A stretch of DNA of 64,000 bases, taken from assembly GCF_040409955.1 (NCBI RefSeq), contig NZ_CP123384.1, positions 992,001 through 1,056,000 of the forward strand, written 5' to 3'. The DNA is from Salipiger sp. H15. Lineage in GTDB: Bacteria > Pseudomonadota > Alphaproteobacteria > Rhodobacterales > Rhodobacteraceae. The translations under genes and the position numbers were made by a program. Below, one piece after another: positions 40,918-55,800 of the stretch. The notes under the pieces are model-generated. The model saw only the letters and a list, made by a program, of their open reading frames with translations. It did not search any database and was not told where the DNA came from. Numbering within the stretch: position 1 is the stretch's first letter; the number at the start of each line of letters is the position of its first letter.

Positions 40918-43023
40918 ATGCCCCAACCCGTCCGCGTAGGCCTGATCGGCGCAGGCTACATCGCAAGCTGGCACGGCGATGCGCTGAGGGCGACGGAGGG
41001 GGCGCAGGTCACCGCCGTCTGCGACCTCTCGGAGCCCGCGGCCGAGGGGCTGGCCATGGCCTACGGCGCGGTGCCCTTCACCTCGGTCGAGGCGCTGATC
41101 ACCTCCGGGGCCTGCGACGCGGTGCACATCCTCACCCCGCCCGCGCACCATGCGAGGATCGCCGAGCAATGCCTGAAGGCCGGGCTGCACGTGCTGGTGG
41201 AGAAGCCGGTGGCGGTGAGCCTCGACGAGACCCGCGCCATCGCCGCCGCGGCGCAGGCCGCGGGCAGGCGCTTCCACCCCGGGCACAATTTCCTCGGCCT
41301 GCCGTCCTACCTTCGGATGAAGGCGGCGCTGACGGCGGGCGACTATGGCCGCGTCTCGCAGGCCGAGATCACCTGGGCGCTGCCGCTCGCGCCGCTGCGC
41401 TCGGGTCCTTTCAACCTGTGGCTGCTGCGCGAGCCGAAGAACCTGCTGCTCGAGCTGGGCCCGCATCCCTTCGCCTTTGCCGTCGACCTCTTCGGCCCGC
41501 TGGAGATCCTCCATGCCGAGGCCAGCAAGCCCATCGCCCTGCCCGGCGAGGACATCCGTCCACAGGGCTTCCGCGTGCTCGCCCGCGCCGGCGGGGTCGA
41601 GATCAGCTTCACCCTGTCGATGGTCGAGACGGTGGATGACCGTTCGGTCACGCTGCGCGGCTCCTCGGGGCGGGCGCGGCTCGACTTCGCCGCCGACACG
41701 CTGGTGGTGGACCGCGAGAACGCCTCGGACCTCGTGGTGAACCCGCTGCGCCGGCAGATGGACCAAAGCTGGCAGCACCTGCGCGAAGGGCTGCGCAATG
41801 CCGCGATCCAGACCTCCTCGCTGAACCAGAAGGGCCCCTATGCCCAGAGCTTCCGCGGCATGATGGCGGCGGTCTACGGCCCCCTCGCCAACGGCCAGCC
41901 GCAGGACAGCCGCTTCTCCGCCGAAAGCGCGCTCGCGGTTATGGAAGCGCTCGACGCCGCGCTCGCGAAACTGCCGCCCGAGGCGCTGGCGGTGAAGGCC
42001 CCGGCGGTGCAGACCCGCAAGCCGAGGCCCACCGCCATGGTGATCGGCGGCACCGGCTTCATCGGCCGCGCCCTCACCCGGCGGCTGGTGGCCGAGGGGC
42101 AGGACGTGCGCGTGCTCTCGCGTGGGCGCAGCGGCCCCTTCCCCGACCTGCCCGACCGGGTCGAGACCGCCGCGGTCTCGCTGCACGACCTCGACGGGCT
42201 GACCGAGGCGATGCAGGGCATCGACGTGGTCTACAACCTTGCCCGCGCGCTGGAAAAGAATTGGGCCGCGGCGCTGGTGAACGACGTCGGCGTCAGCACC
42301 CGCATCGCCATGGCCTGCGAGGCGGCGGGGGTGAAGCGCCTTGTCTACACCGGCACCATCGCCAGTTACGACATGTCCGACCCGCATGTGCAGATCACCG
42401 AGGAGACGCGTTTCCCGGACGACATGACGGACCGCAACCTCTACGCCCGGTCCAAGGCGGAATGCGAGCGCCAACTGATGAAGCTGCACGCCGAGCGCGG
42501 CCTGCCGGTGACCATCGCCCGGCCCGGCATCGTCGTCGGCCATGGCGGGCCGCTGCAGCACTGGGGCATCGGGCGCTGGCACGGTGCGGGGGCGGTGCGC
42601 ATCTGGGGTCCGGGGCGGAACATCCTGCCCTTCGTGCTGATCGACGACGTGGCGGACGGGCTCTTGCGCATGGGGCGGGACCCGGCGGCCGTGGGTGAAA
42701 GCTTCAACCTCGTCGGAGAGCCGATGCTGACCGCGCGCGGCTATTTCGACGCCATCGCCGACACGCTCGGGGCGAAGATCCGCGTGAGCCCGGGCAATCT
42801 CACCGCCTTCTACGCCAGCGATGCGGTGAAATACGGGCTGAAGAAGGTCGCGCTGCGCAAGCAGGGCCTCGTGCGCCCCTCGCTGGCCGACTGGCAGAGC
42901 CGGGCGCATTTCTCGCCCTTCGTGAACGACAAGCCCAAGAAGATGCTCGGCTGGCAGCCTGAAACCGACCGGGCGGCCTTCATCGACAGGGCGATCACCG
43001 GGGCGAATCTCTTCGGGTTCTAG
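40918..43023 (+). CDS. Gfo/Idh/MocA oxidoreductase - NAD epimerase fusion
   Basis: A 701-residue two-enzyme protein. Residues 1-360 are a Gfo/Idh/MocA dehydrogenase (GLIGAGYIASWHGDAL, catalytic Lys in EKPVAVSLDE near 97). After a short linker (KAPAVQTRKPRP) residues 370-701 form an extended SDR/epimerase (VIGGTGFIGRALTRR near 376, TGTIASYDMS, and YARSKAE near 508). Both active sites look complete. It probably runs two consecutive steps on one nucleotide-sugar, for example keto formation and reduction/epimerisation. The unfused equivalent lies at 36642-38737, which supports the idea of linked steps. ATG 40918 follows AAGGAG. It lies 10 bp after the GT2 gene. Confidence 0.87.
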   Translation: MPQPVRVGLIGAGYIASWHGDALRATEGAQVTAVCDLSEPAAEGLAMAYGAVPFTSVEALITSGACDAVHILTPPAHHARIAEQCLKAGLHVLVEKPVAVSLDETRAIAAAAQAAGRRFHPGHNFLGLPSYLRMKAALTAGDYGRVSQAEITWALPLAPLRSGPFNLWLLREPKNLLLELGPHPFAFAVDLFGPLEILHAEASKPIALPGEDIRPQGFRVLARAGGVEISFTLSMVETVDDRSVTLRGSSGRARLDFAADTLVVDRENASDLVVNPLRRQMDQSWQHLREGLRNAAIQTSSLNQKGPYAQSFRGMMAAVYGPLANGQPQDSRFSAESALAVMEALDAALAKLPPEALAVKAPAVQTRKPRPTAMVIGGTGFIGRALTRRLVAEGQDVRVLSRGRSGPFPDLPDRVETAAVSLHDLDGLTEAMQGIDVVYNLARALEKNWAAALVNDVGVSTRIAMACEAAGVKRLVYTGTIASYDMSDPHVQITEETRFPDDMTDRNLYARSKAECERQLMKLHAERGLPVTIARPGIVVGHGGPLQHWGIGRWHGAGAVRIWGPGRNILPFVLIDDVADGLLRMGRDPAAVGESFNLVGEPMLTARGYFDAIADTLGAKIRVSPGNLTAFYASDAVKYGLKKVALRKQGLVRPSLADWQSRAHFSPFVNDKPKKMLGWQPETDRAAFIDRAITGANLFGF

Positions 43024-43205
43024 GCGGAGTGCGGAGGATTGCGGCGCGCGCGGCCTGCCGCGGGGCGTGAACAATCCCCGCAATTCCTCCTTATTCTTGA
43101 CCGAATCTCGTGGTGATCTGGCCCCAAGGTTCAAGTTTGCGTGCAGGGCGCGCGTCCCGGGACATCCGGCGGGACAGCCCAGCGGTCACGCGGTAGTCTT
43201 GCCCG

Positions 43206-43232
43206 GTCCGGCGCCGACGGCGCCCTCCGGAC
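43206..43232 (+). other. Leader stem-loop before the CpsD-like gene
   Basis: GTCCGG (43206-43211) pairs with CCGGAC (43227-43232), enclosing an inner GGCGCC self-complementary part. It sits 46 bp before the start codon in the 254-bp gap. It may affect messenger stability or end upstream transcription; nothing else is recognisable in the gap. Confidence 0.3.
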
Positions 43233-43277
43233 AAGTCGAGGGTACGGCGCCTGCGTGTGGGGTGCGGAGAGACGAGT

Positions 43278-44432
43278 ATGGTAGAACGCCGAAAATTCCG
43301 CCGTCGCAATCGGAGCGATGAGACCCCCGAGGATCCGCCGATCGCGCCGCTCGAACGCCGCGAGGAGCGGCTCGCCCGCCGACAGGCCGACCGCGAGGCC
43401 GAGGAGGCCGCCCTCCTCGAAGCGCGCCGGGCCGAACAGCTTCGCGCCGAACAGCTTCGCGCCGAACAGCTTCAGGCAGAACGGCGCCGTGCCGAGGCGG
43501 AGGCCGCGCAGCTCGAGCTTGCCGCGACCCGTGCCCGGGCCGTAGCCGAACAGCCCGCCCCGCCTTCGATTGCCCCGGTGCGCCCGGAGCGTGTCCGCGC
43601 AAGCGCGCCCGCGCGCCCCGCGCCGCAGGCTGTCGCCGAGGCGCCGCCCGCCGAGCCGCGTGCCGCCTTCCGCCGCCCGATCACCCATCGCACCGCGCCG
43701 CAGGCCGAGGCGCTCTGGGACCGGCTTCCGGTCTTCGACGTCGATGCCGATCACCTCGACCGCAACCGCATCATCACCGCCAGCCGCGAGGATCCCGCCC
43801 ACGCGGTCTTCGACGTGCTGCGCACCCGGCTGACCCAGGCGCTGGCCGAGCACGGCTGGACCCGCGTCGGCATCACCTCGCCCAGCAAGGGCTGCGGCAA
43901 GACCTTCACCGCCGCCAACCTCGCGATCTCGCTGTCGCGGCAGGAGGGCGTGCGGACGCTGCTGATGGACCTCGACCTGCGCAACCCGTCGCTGCACAAG
44001 GTGATGGGGATGCGCACGCCCGGCGCCATGGGGGCGCTGCTGCGCGGCGTGATCTCGCCCGAGTCGCACCTGACGCGCATGGGCCAGAACCGCGTCCACG
44101 CCGGGCAGAACATCGCCTTCGGTTTCAACGAGGTGGTCGAGCCCTATGCCGCCGAGCTGCTCAGCACCCCGACCACGGCCGAGGTGATCACCTCGATCGA
44201 GGCGCGGCTGCAGCCGGACATCATGCTCTTCGACCTGCCGCCCGCGCTCTATTACGACGACGTGCTGGCCTTCCGGCCGCAGATCGACGGCGTATTGCTG
44301 GTGGTGGGCGGCGGGCTGACCACCGAGAAGGAAATCCGCGAGGTCGAGCGCCGCCTCGGCGCCAACACGCCCCTGCTCGGCATGGTGCTGAACAAGGCCG
44401 AGGGCACGGACCTCAAGAAGTACCAGTACTGA
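43278..44432 (+). CDS. CpsD/CapB-type ATPase with long charged N-terminal region
   Basis: A 384-residue P-loop ATPase of the bacterial tyrosine-kinase type that works with the Wzz-like protein to control polysaccharide export and chain length. Walker A is SPSKGCGKT (near 203), Walker A' LMDLDLRNPS (near 229) and Walker B LFDLPPA (near 316). The first 170 residues are a charged Arg/Glu/Ala-rich region, probably coiled or unfolded, including three copies of RAEQL encoded by 15-base direct repeats. The tail ends LKKYQY, with just two Tyr residues, whereas classic kinases have a Tyr cluster. Its membrane activator is encoded separately at 44917-46227. It ends at the hairpin 44444-44462. Confidence 0.85.
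   Translation: MVERRKFRRRNRSDETPEDPPIAPLERREERLARRQADREAEEAALLEARRAEQLRAEQLRAEQLQAERRRAEAEAAQLELAATRARAVAEQPAPPSIAPVRPERVRASAPARPAPQAVAEAPPAEPRAAFRRPITHRTAPQAEALWDRLPVFDVDADHLDRNRIITASREDPAHAVFDVLRTRLTQALAEHGWTRVGITSPSKGCGKTFTAANLAISLSRQEGVRTLLMDLDLRNPSLHKVMGMRTPGAMGALLRGVISPESHLTRMGQNRVHAGQNIAFGFNEVVEPYAAELLSTPTTAEVITSIEARLQPDIMLFDLPPALYYDDVLAFRPQIDGVLLVVGGGLTTEKEIREVERRLGANTPLLGMVLNKAEGTDLKKYQY
43431..43473 (+). repeat. 15-bp direct repeats inside the CpsD-like gene
   Basis: GCCGAACAGCTTCGC occurs at 43431-43445 and 43446-43460, with a third copy incomplete at 43461-43473. They encode repeated Ala-Glu-Gln-Leu-Arg within the N-terminal charged region. The in-frame unit can expand or contract without frameshift. 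Confidence 0.8.
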
Positions 44433-44443
44433 AGGACCGCGTG

Positions 44444-44462
44444 GGCCCGGCAAGACCGGGCC
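44444..44462. terminator. Hairpin between convergent genes
   Basis: GGCCCGG (44444-44450) and CCGGGCC (44456-44462) form a 7-bp stem with a CAAGA loop, 12 bases after the CpsD-like gene stop and 22 bases before the end of the ABM monooxygenase gene. It probably ends transcription of the plus-strand run. Confidence 0.55.
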
Positions 44463-44483
44463 TCGTGCCCCGCGGCAAGGCGC

Positions 44484-44804
44484 TCAGCCCGCCGCCCGGT
44501 CGAGGATGACCTCGTAATGCTGCGAGCGCGCGTCGAAGCGCGACAGCACGGCCCGCGCCCGCGGCGGCACATGGCTCCGCTCGACGTCGTCACCGACGAA
44601 GGCGCGCACCGAGGCCATGTCCCGGAACCACATCACGGTGATGAATTCCACCTCCTCCGCGCGGTCCTGCCTGAAAAGCTCGATCCGCTCGAAGCCGGGA
44701 ATCCTCATGTCGAAGATCCCCGGGATCACCTCGCCGGTCACGATCGCCTGGTAGCTGTCGGCGTTCCCGGGGGTCGTGTAGCCATGCCAAATGCGGGAAA
44801 TCAT
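44484..44804 (-). CDS. Antibiotic biosynthesis monooxygenase (ABM)-like small protein
   Basis: A 106-residue ferredoxin-like-fold protein of the ABM/dimeric alpha-beta barrel group. The start is ATG 44804 (MISRIWHGYT), typical for the family, and FITVMWFRDMASVRAFVGDD in the second half is characteristic. Such proteins act as dimers and range from polyketide-oxidising monooxygenases to haem-degrading and purely structural forms. It lies inside the NRPS-PKS/polysaccharide locus, so it could oxidise its product, but genes of this kind are also common as lone genes. There is a 112-bp gap to the Wzz-like gene, which is on the same strand. Confidence 0.75.
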   Translation of the reverse strand: MISRIWHGYTTPGNADSYQAIVTGEVIPGIFDMRIPGFERIELFRQDRAEEVEFITVMWFRDMASVRAFVGDDVERSHVPPRARAVLSRFDARSQHYEVILDRAAG

Positions 44805-44916
44805 CCTGCACCCTCCTCGCGACGCGGCCGGGCGCGCGCCCGGCCCTGCGACAGCAATAGCATGTGACCCCGCGACGGGTGTGGCCAAAGACGACGGCGC
44901 CGTCAGTCCGGGCGGG

Positions 44917-46227
44917 TCACGCCCCGACGCGCGGCAGGAAGCGCTCGATCAACGGCAGCCGGTCACCCAGCAGGCGCAGCACGCCCCAGAGCACGGCCCC
45001 CAAGGCCAGCGCCAGCGCGGCGATGCCGAGCCCGGTCCGGCGCCGGTCGCGGCGGGCCTTCACCGGCGGAATGGCGACCACCGGCTGCACGCCCAGCACC
45101 CGCTCCATCTGCGCCGCGCTGCGCAGCGCGGGGTTCAGGAACTCGGCGCCGAGACCGCTCAGCAGCCCGGCGATCAGGCTCGCCACCGCACCGACGGCCA
45201 GCAGCTTGCGGCGGCTCTTCGAGGTCGAGACCTCGGGCACCAGCGCGGTTTCCAGCACCTCGAAACGGTCCGACTGCTGGCGATCCTCGAGCATCTGGCC
45301 CATCTCGGCATCGGCCTTGCGACGGGTCACGGCGCTGTACTGTTCCTGCAGCTGGCTGCGCTCGCGCTCGAGCCCGCTCAGCTCGCGCTCGATCTCCGGC
45401 GCCCGGCGCAGCATGTCCTCGATCGTGTCGACACGCGCCGCGATCAGCTGCTTCTGTTCGCGCAGCAGCGCCAGCTGGCGGGCCTGCACGTCTTCGCGCT
45501 GGCGCGAGGCATTCGCCTCGAGCGCCACGATGTCGCGGTCGAGCGAGAGCTTGTTGTCCTCGAGCGTCGCCAGCTGGTCGCGCATGGCGCCCACACCCGC
45601 CGGCAGCGCCTCGGAATTCTGTTTCTTGAACTCGGCGATCCGGGCATCCATCGCGCCGATCTCGCTCTCGACCCGCGCTTCCTCGGATTCGAAGAAGGAG
45701 AGGGCGTCGCGGGCGCGGGTCTCGCTGCGGCTGCGCGACATCTCGATAACCGAGTGCATCAGTTCGTTGGCGACATCCGCCGCCTTCTGCGCATCGTCGA
45801 GCCGCACGGTGATCATCAGCCCCGAGGGTGCGTTCTGCGGCGCATAACCGTTGGTGTTCGCGCGGATTTCCTGGATCGACGCCGACTCGCGCATGTAGAA
45901 GACGCGCTGGTTCATCGACAGCGACGGATCCTCTGCAAAGAGGTCATGCGCCTGCATGATCCGCACGAGATTGTCGCGCGACATGATGCGCTGCTCGATC
46001 AGCTGGAGCCGGCGCGAGGCATCCTCGCTCGCCGTGGCGGGGCTGGTGGGATTGGCCGCCACCCGGGCTTCCTCGATCTGCACCACGGCCGTCGCCTCGT
46101 AGAGCTTGGCCTGGTTGAGGGCGAAGAACCCCGAGATCCCCGTGCCGACCACGAAGATCAGCGCGATGAGCCCAAGACGGCGACGCAGTGCGGAGAGCAC
46201 TTCGGAAAACGATTGCAACTGGTTCAC
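44917..46227 (-). CDS. Wzz/GumC-type chain-length and export protein
   Basis: A 436-residue inner-membrane co-polymerase. Helices are at about 20-38, near 342-362 and near 398-416. Between the first two lies a periplasmic, strongly helical coiled-coil region (about 140-320, RARDALSFFESEEARVESE and onward). It sets polysaccharide chain length and activates the CpsD-type kinase. I chose GTG 46227, with GGGAG upstream, over ATG 46287, because the latter adds an unlikely N-terminus before the conserved start NQLQSFSEVLSALRRR. The upstream 220 bp are AT-rich for this genome and probably hold its promoter. Gene order differs from usual: ATPase and membrane partner are on opposite strands. Confidence 0.85.
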   Translation of the reverse strand: MNQLQSFSEVLSALRRRLGLIALIFVVGTGISGFFALNQAKLYEATAVVQIEEARVAANPTSPATASEDASRRLQLIEQRIMSRDNLVRIMQAHDLFAEDPSLSMNQRVFYMRESASIQEIRANTNGYAPQNAPSGLMITVRLDDAQKAADVANELMHSVIEMSRSRSETRARDALSFFESEEARVESEIGAMDARIAEFKKQNSEALPAGVGAMRDQLATLEDNKLSLDRDIVALEANASRQREDVQARQLALLREQKQLIAARVDTIEDMLRRAPEIERELSGLERERSQLQEQYSAVTRRKADAEMGQMLEDRQQSDRFEVLETALVPEVSTSKSRRKLLAVGAVASLIAGLLSGLGAEFLNPALRSAAQMERVLGVQPVVAIPPVKARRDRRRTGLGIAALALALGAVLWGVLRLLGDRLPLIERFLPRVGA

Positions 46228-46448
46228 GACTACACTCCCGCAAAGGCCCCCAATGCGTTCGGAAAGCGGCGCATCCGAACCGGCCAATTTGGGGTTGGGA
46301 CCGGAAACGAGTGCGCCGCTTTCATGTCAAAATCTAACAAAATCGCCCAGTTTACGCCATGTTTATACGCGCCATTTTGGGAAACACTTCGTGTCTGGAA
46401 CCGGGATCAGGAACACATTTCCGACATAAAGCGCGGTATTTGCGCGCT

Positions 46449-47105
46449 TCACCCGTGCGGAAGGGCGCAGACCGACAAGATGAGGCCAAATTTCGCGTGC
46501 TGCAGCATGGGAAACTGCGCCCCGGAGCCCAGCCCAATTTCCGCCACCATGCGCATCCCGCCTTCGGGCAGGCGCGATTCCATCGCCGCGAAGCCGAAAA
46601 GCGTCTGGGTCAGCGGGTACTGCGCCTTGTAGGCGGCCTCCTTGGCGCTGAAGATTCGCATCGCGGCGCGCGAGAAGGGCAAGGGCGACAGCCGGGCCAG
46701 CTCGGTGACGCTGGCGATGGCCGGGATCATCTCCGAGCGCATCGGCTCGTCGCGCTCGAGGTCGACCCCCAGCCCCCGCCAGTCCCGCGCGCGGGCCGCC
46801 ATCGCAAGGCAGATGCCGCCGGCATGGGTGATGCTGGCGACGACCCCCTCGGGCCAGACCGGCGCGCGGTCCTGGGCCTTGGGGATGGCGCGCGCCGGGA
46901 AACCCAGCTGGCGCAGCGCGGCGCGGGCCGCCAGCCGGCCGCCGGCGAATTCCGCCTGCCGCTTCGGCACGGCGCGGGCGATGCAGTCGCGCTCCTCGGG
47001 GAAGAGCTCGCCAAGATCGGCGACGGGCTCCGAGACGGCCCAGGCGATGCCCCTCGGCAGGTCGAGCCCGCCCAGCAGGTCGCGAAGGTCCTCGGGGCCC
47101 GCCAT
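46449..47105 (-). CDS. 4'-phosphopantetheinyl transferase
   Basis: A 218-residue Sfp/EntD-type enzyme that activates carrier domains by moving the phosphopantetheine arm from CoA onto a Ser. The magnesium/CoA motif is GVDLERDE (near 113) and the second signature FSAKEAAYK (near 155). The N-terminal part includes RQAEFAGGRLAARAALRQLG, as in EntD-like enzymes. Its ATG (47105) is one base past the stop of the NRPS gene (which ends at 47107), so it is coexpressed with it. It almost certainly serves the carrier domains of the adjacent NRPS and PKS. The gene ends 221 bp before the Wzz-like start. Confidence 0.9.
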   Translation of the reverse strand: MAGPEDLRDLLGGLDLPRGIAWAVSEPVADLGELFPEERDCIARAVPKRQAEFAGGRLAARAALRQLGFPARAIPKAQDRAPVWPEGVVASITHAGGICLAMAARARDWRGLGVDLERDEPMRSEMIPAIASVTELARLSPLPFSRAAMRIFSAKEAAYKAQYPLTQTLFGFAAMESRLPEGGMRMVAEIGLGSGAQFPMLQHAKFGLILSVCALPHG

Positions 47106-47106
47106 G

Positions 47107-51836
<4,730 letters not shown>

Positions 51837-51840
<4 letters not shown>

Positions 51841-52844
51841 TCCGCGTTTGCCCCCGCGCGCGCCGTCCCCGCGGGGACGCGCCGGGCGACGCCCGGCCGG
51901 ACCAGCGCGCGCAGGTCATGGGAAAGAAGGTCGCGCAGGAAATGCGCGGGATCGGCGGCGGGCCTGCGCTGCAGCAGCCGCCGCAGCTGCCAGAGCGTCC
52001 CGCCGCAGAGATGGGCAAGCGTCGCCAGCGCGGCATAGCCCCGCCCGTGGGTCTTGCTGAAATAGTGCCAGCGGCTGTCGAGCCAGAAGCCGGGGATCCG
52101 CGTCCAGCGCTTCATGCCGGTCGAGACCGAGCCGATGTGCATGACCTCGCTGCCGCGCACGTAATGGGTCGGGTGACCGGCGCGGGCGGCACGGTGGCAG
52201 AGCTCGGTCTCCTCGAAATAGAGGAAGAAGGTCTCGTCGAAGAGGCCGATCTCGGACAGCACCCGGTCGCGCATCATCAGCGAGGCCCCGGCCAGCCAGT
52301 CGACCGCCTGCGTCCCCACGGGGACGGGCAGCGGCACGACCTTGCGCCGCAGCAGCCGCGACACCGGGCCGAGGCGGATCGCCCCCTCGAACTCGGAGGC
52401 GATCGAGGGGAAGCGGAAGGCGGTCACATGCGCCGCGCCGTCCTCGCCATGGATGTAGCTGCCGGCGAATGCGGCCTCGGGATGGGTCTCGAGGTGATCG
52501 GCCAGCGCGCGGATCGCCCCCGGCGCGGGAAAGGCGTCGGAGTTCAGCAGGTAGACGTAATCGGGCCGGCTGCCGTCGCTCATCCCGGCGCGGATGCCGA
52601 TGTTGTTGCCCGCGCCGAAGCCGCCGTTGTGGCCCGACGCGATCAGCCGCACCGGCGCGCCCCGCGCCCAGTCCTCGGTGGCGAGCGCCGCCTTCATGGT
52701 TTCGTAGGATCCGTCGCCGCTGGCGTTGTCGACGATGACCAGCTCGGCGTCGAGCCCCTGCATCGCGCGCAGCGCCGCCTGCACCGAGCGCAGGGTCATC
52801 TGCGCCGTGCGGTAGTTGAGCGATATGACGAGGATGCGCGGCAT
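51837..52844 (-). CDS. Glycosyltransferase family 2, rhamnosyltransferase-like
   Basis: A 335-residue GT-A enzyme located between the NRPS and PKS genes. The nucleotide-sugar site includes VISLNYRTAQMT, VIVDNASGDGSYE and the DxD-like LNSDAFP (near 105). FLYFEETELCHRAARAG (near 225) is the acceptor-side motif typical of WbbL-like rhamnosyl/hexosyl transferases. It overlaps the NRPS start by four bases and begins three bases after the PKS stop, so it is made together with both. It may glycosylate the NRPS-PKS product or place the sugar that carries it. A membrane segment is not evident. Confidence 0.87.
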
Positions 52845-52847
52845 GGG

Positions 52848-55800
52848 TTACTCCGCCGCCCGGACGCTGAGGGCCGGAAGCGCGCCCTCGTCCGGCGCGG
52901 CCTCGGCCCCGGCGATGGCCCGGCGCAGCTGCGCCGCCAGCACCCGGACGTTGGGCTCGAGCACCATGGAATCGTGATCGCCCGGCACCTCGTGGACCTC
53001 GACCTGCGGCGCGTATTGGCCCCAGTCGTTGTCATGCAGCACGTAGGCGCGTTCCGAGTTCACCATGCGGCCCGCGCCGACCCGCCACTTGCCGACCAGC
53101 GGCGGGCGGTAGAGCACCAGCGGCCCGTCCCAGCGGCGCATCCGGTAGCCCGCCACGGCCTGCAGGAAGGCGGCCTCGATCTCGGCGTTGTGGAAGGCGT
53201 GCCCGGCCTCGGCCCCGGTGCCGGTGGCGGCCCGGCGCCTGGCGATCTCCCAGCGCAGGCGGTTGCGCGCCCAGACGAGCGGGTAGAGCGGGCCCTTGGC
53301 CCGTGCCTCCTGCCACTGGATGCGCAGCCGGTCGCCGCGCGCCAGCGGCCGGCGCACCGGCAGCGGCGTGTCGAGCAGGACGCAGAGCGCGACCTCCTCG
53401 CCCATCGCCTCGAGCTGGCGGGCGATCTCGAAGGCGGTGATGCCGCCGCCGGAGAAGCCGCCGACCATGTAGGGCCCCTCGGGCTGCACCTGCCGCATCT
53501 CGGCGATGTAGTCCGCGGCCGCCGCCTCGATGGTCTCGTGCGGGGCCTCGCCGCCGTAGAGCCCCTTTGCCTGCAGCCCGTAGAAGGGCCGGTCGGCGCC
53601 GAGCAGATGCGCGAGGTGGCGCAGGTTGAGCACGTTGCCGAACATGCCCGCGACGAGGAAGAACGGCCGGCGCGGCCCGCCCTCGCCGTCGTGCATCGGC
53701 ACGAGATGGGTGAAACGGCGCTCGGGGGTCTGCGCCTCCGCCGCGCCGCCCTGCGCGCCCGGGGCCTCGCGATGGCCGGTGCGCGCGGCGATGAGCGCGG
53801 CGCAGCTGCGGATCGTCGGCGCCTCGAACAGCACAGAGATCGGGAAGTCGACGCGGAACGCCTTCTTGACCATGGCGAAGAGCCGCACGGCGATCAGGCT
53901 GTGCCCGCCAAGGTCGAAGAACCCGTCCTCGGCGCCGACGTTCTGCACCCCCAGAAGCTCTTCCCAGAAGCCGGCGAGGGTGCGCTCGATCTCGCCCTCT
54001 GGCGCGACGTAGTCGCCGTCGAGCTGCGGGCGGTCGAACTTCTGCCCCTCCGCCTTCTCGGCGGTGGCGGCGGCGGTCTGGCGGGTCAGCGCGACGAGGT
54101 CCAGCGACGAGACCACCACCTGCGGCAGGCCCAGCGACAGCGCCCGGGCAAAGGCCTCGACCCCCTCGGCGGGCAGGATGCCCTGGCCGAGATTGTGGGC
54201 GAGCCGCTCCTCGGCGGGCGAAAGCGGCTGCGTCGTCCCGGCCTCGTCGAACTCGACCTCGGCGGCGGTGAGCCGCGGCGCGGCCTTCAGCAGGTCGGGC
54301 GAGGCAAGGCGGCGCAGGGTGAAGCCCGAAACCTCGAGCAGCACGGTGCCGTCGGGGGCGGAGAGCGTGACGTCGAAACTGGCGGTCTCGGACGCGGCGC
54401 TGTTTTCAGCGGCGCTGCGCACCCAGCTCACGATGCGGTCGGTCAGCGGCGCGTGGACACGGACCCGGGCATAGGAGACCGGCACCCACAGATGCGTCGG
54501 CTCCCAGCCCGCGATCAGTTCCATCGCCCAGCCGGTCGCGATGTCGAACAGCGCCGGGTGCAGCAGGCAGTCGTCGCCCGCCGCCTCGGGGGCCAGAGAC
54601 AGCTCGGCGAGCCCCTCGCCCTGCCCGAGCGCGCGGCTGTCGAGCACCTTCCAGCGCGGCCCGAAGCGCAGCTGCACCTCCTGCGCGGCGGCGAGCCTGC
54701 CGCCCGCCGGGTCGCGCAGCGCGGCGCCGCAACGGGCGCGGATCGCCGCGAGGTCTAGCGGCGCCGGGCTCGGCATCGGCAGCAACGCCAGCGTCGCCTG
54801 CGCGGTGAGCGCAAAGCCGCGGCGGCTGTTCAGCGTGGCATCGGCGAGAACCTCGAAACCGTAGCCCTCGTCGCGGCGGGTGAGGCGCAGGCGCATCTCG
54901 CGCGCGCCGCCCTCGGCGACGCGCAGCGGCCGCAGGAAGGTCAGGTCGCGGATCTCGAAGGGCCGCTCCTCGCGCTGCGCCTTCAGCGCGTGGGCCGCGA
55001 GAGTCAGGTAGCCGGTGCCCGGCAGCAGCGCGTCGCCGTCGCGGGTGCGGTGCTCGTCGATGATCCAGTCCGCGGCCGAGAGGCGGGTGGTGAAGAGCCG
55101 GTTGCCGCGCGCGTCGAAGGTCGCCTCGTCCAGCAGCGGCAGGCCGGTGGGTTCGACCGGCGGCGCGGGCAGCTCGCCGCGCCGCGCCGCGACCGCCTCG
55201 GCGGCCATGCCGACCTCGTTCCAGATGCCCCAGTTGATCGCGGTGACCCGCGTCTGCCCGCCGGCACGGGCGCGGGCGAAGGCGTTGAGATACTCGTTGG
55301 CGGCGACGTAATCGACCTGCCCCGCCGGGGCGGTGACGGTGGACGAGGAGGAAAAGAGCGCGATCCAGTCGCAGGCGCCGTCGGGGAAGACCTCGCCCAG
55401 AACCTCGGTGCCGTGGATCTTCGGCGTGAAGACATCCTCGACCGAGGCGGGGGTCTTGGTCAGCAGCGGCGCGTCGTCGATCACCCCGGCGCCGTGGATC
55501 ACCCCGGTGATGCGGCCGAAGCGCGCCTCGGCCACGTCGCGCACCGCCTGCAGCTGGGCGCGGTTGCAGACGTCGGCGGCGGCGACCATGACCTCGGCCC
55601 CGGCGGCCTCGAGCGCCTGCACCGCGCGGATGCGCCGCGACAGCACGTCCTGCGGCGCATGGCGGGCGAGGTGCTCGGCCCAGAGCGCGCGGTCCGGCAG
55701 GGCCCGGCGGGCGACGAGCACCAGCTTGGCGCCCTGCCGCGCGAAATCCATGCCGAGCGTGAGGCCGATGCCGCCGAAGCCGCCGGTCAGCAGGTAGGTG

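Noticed and set aside
43067-43321. 84-codon plus-strand frame before the CpsD-like gene
   Set aside because: No ribosome site, no recognisable motif and it overlaps the real gene in another frame.
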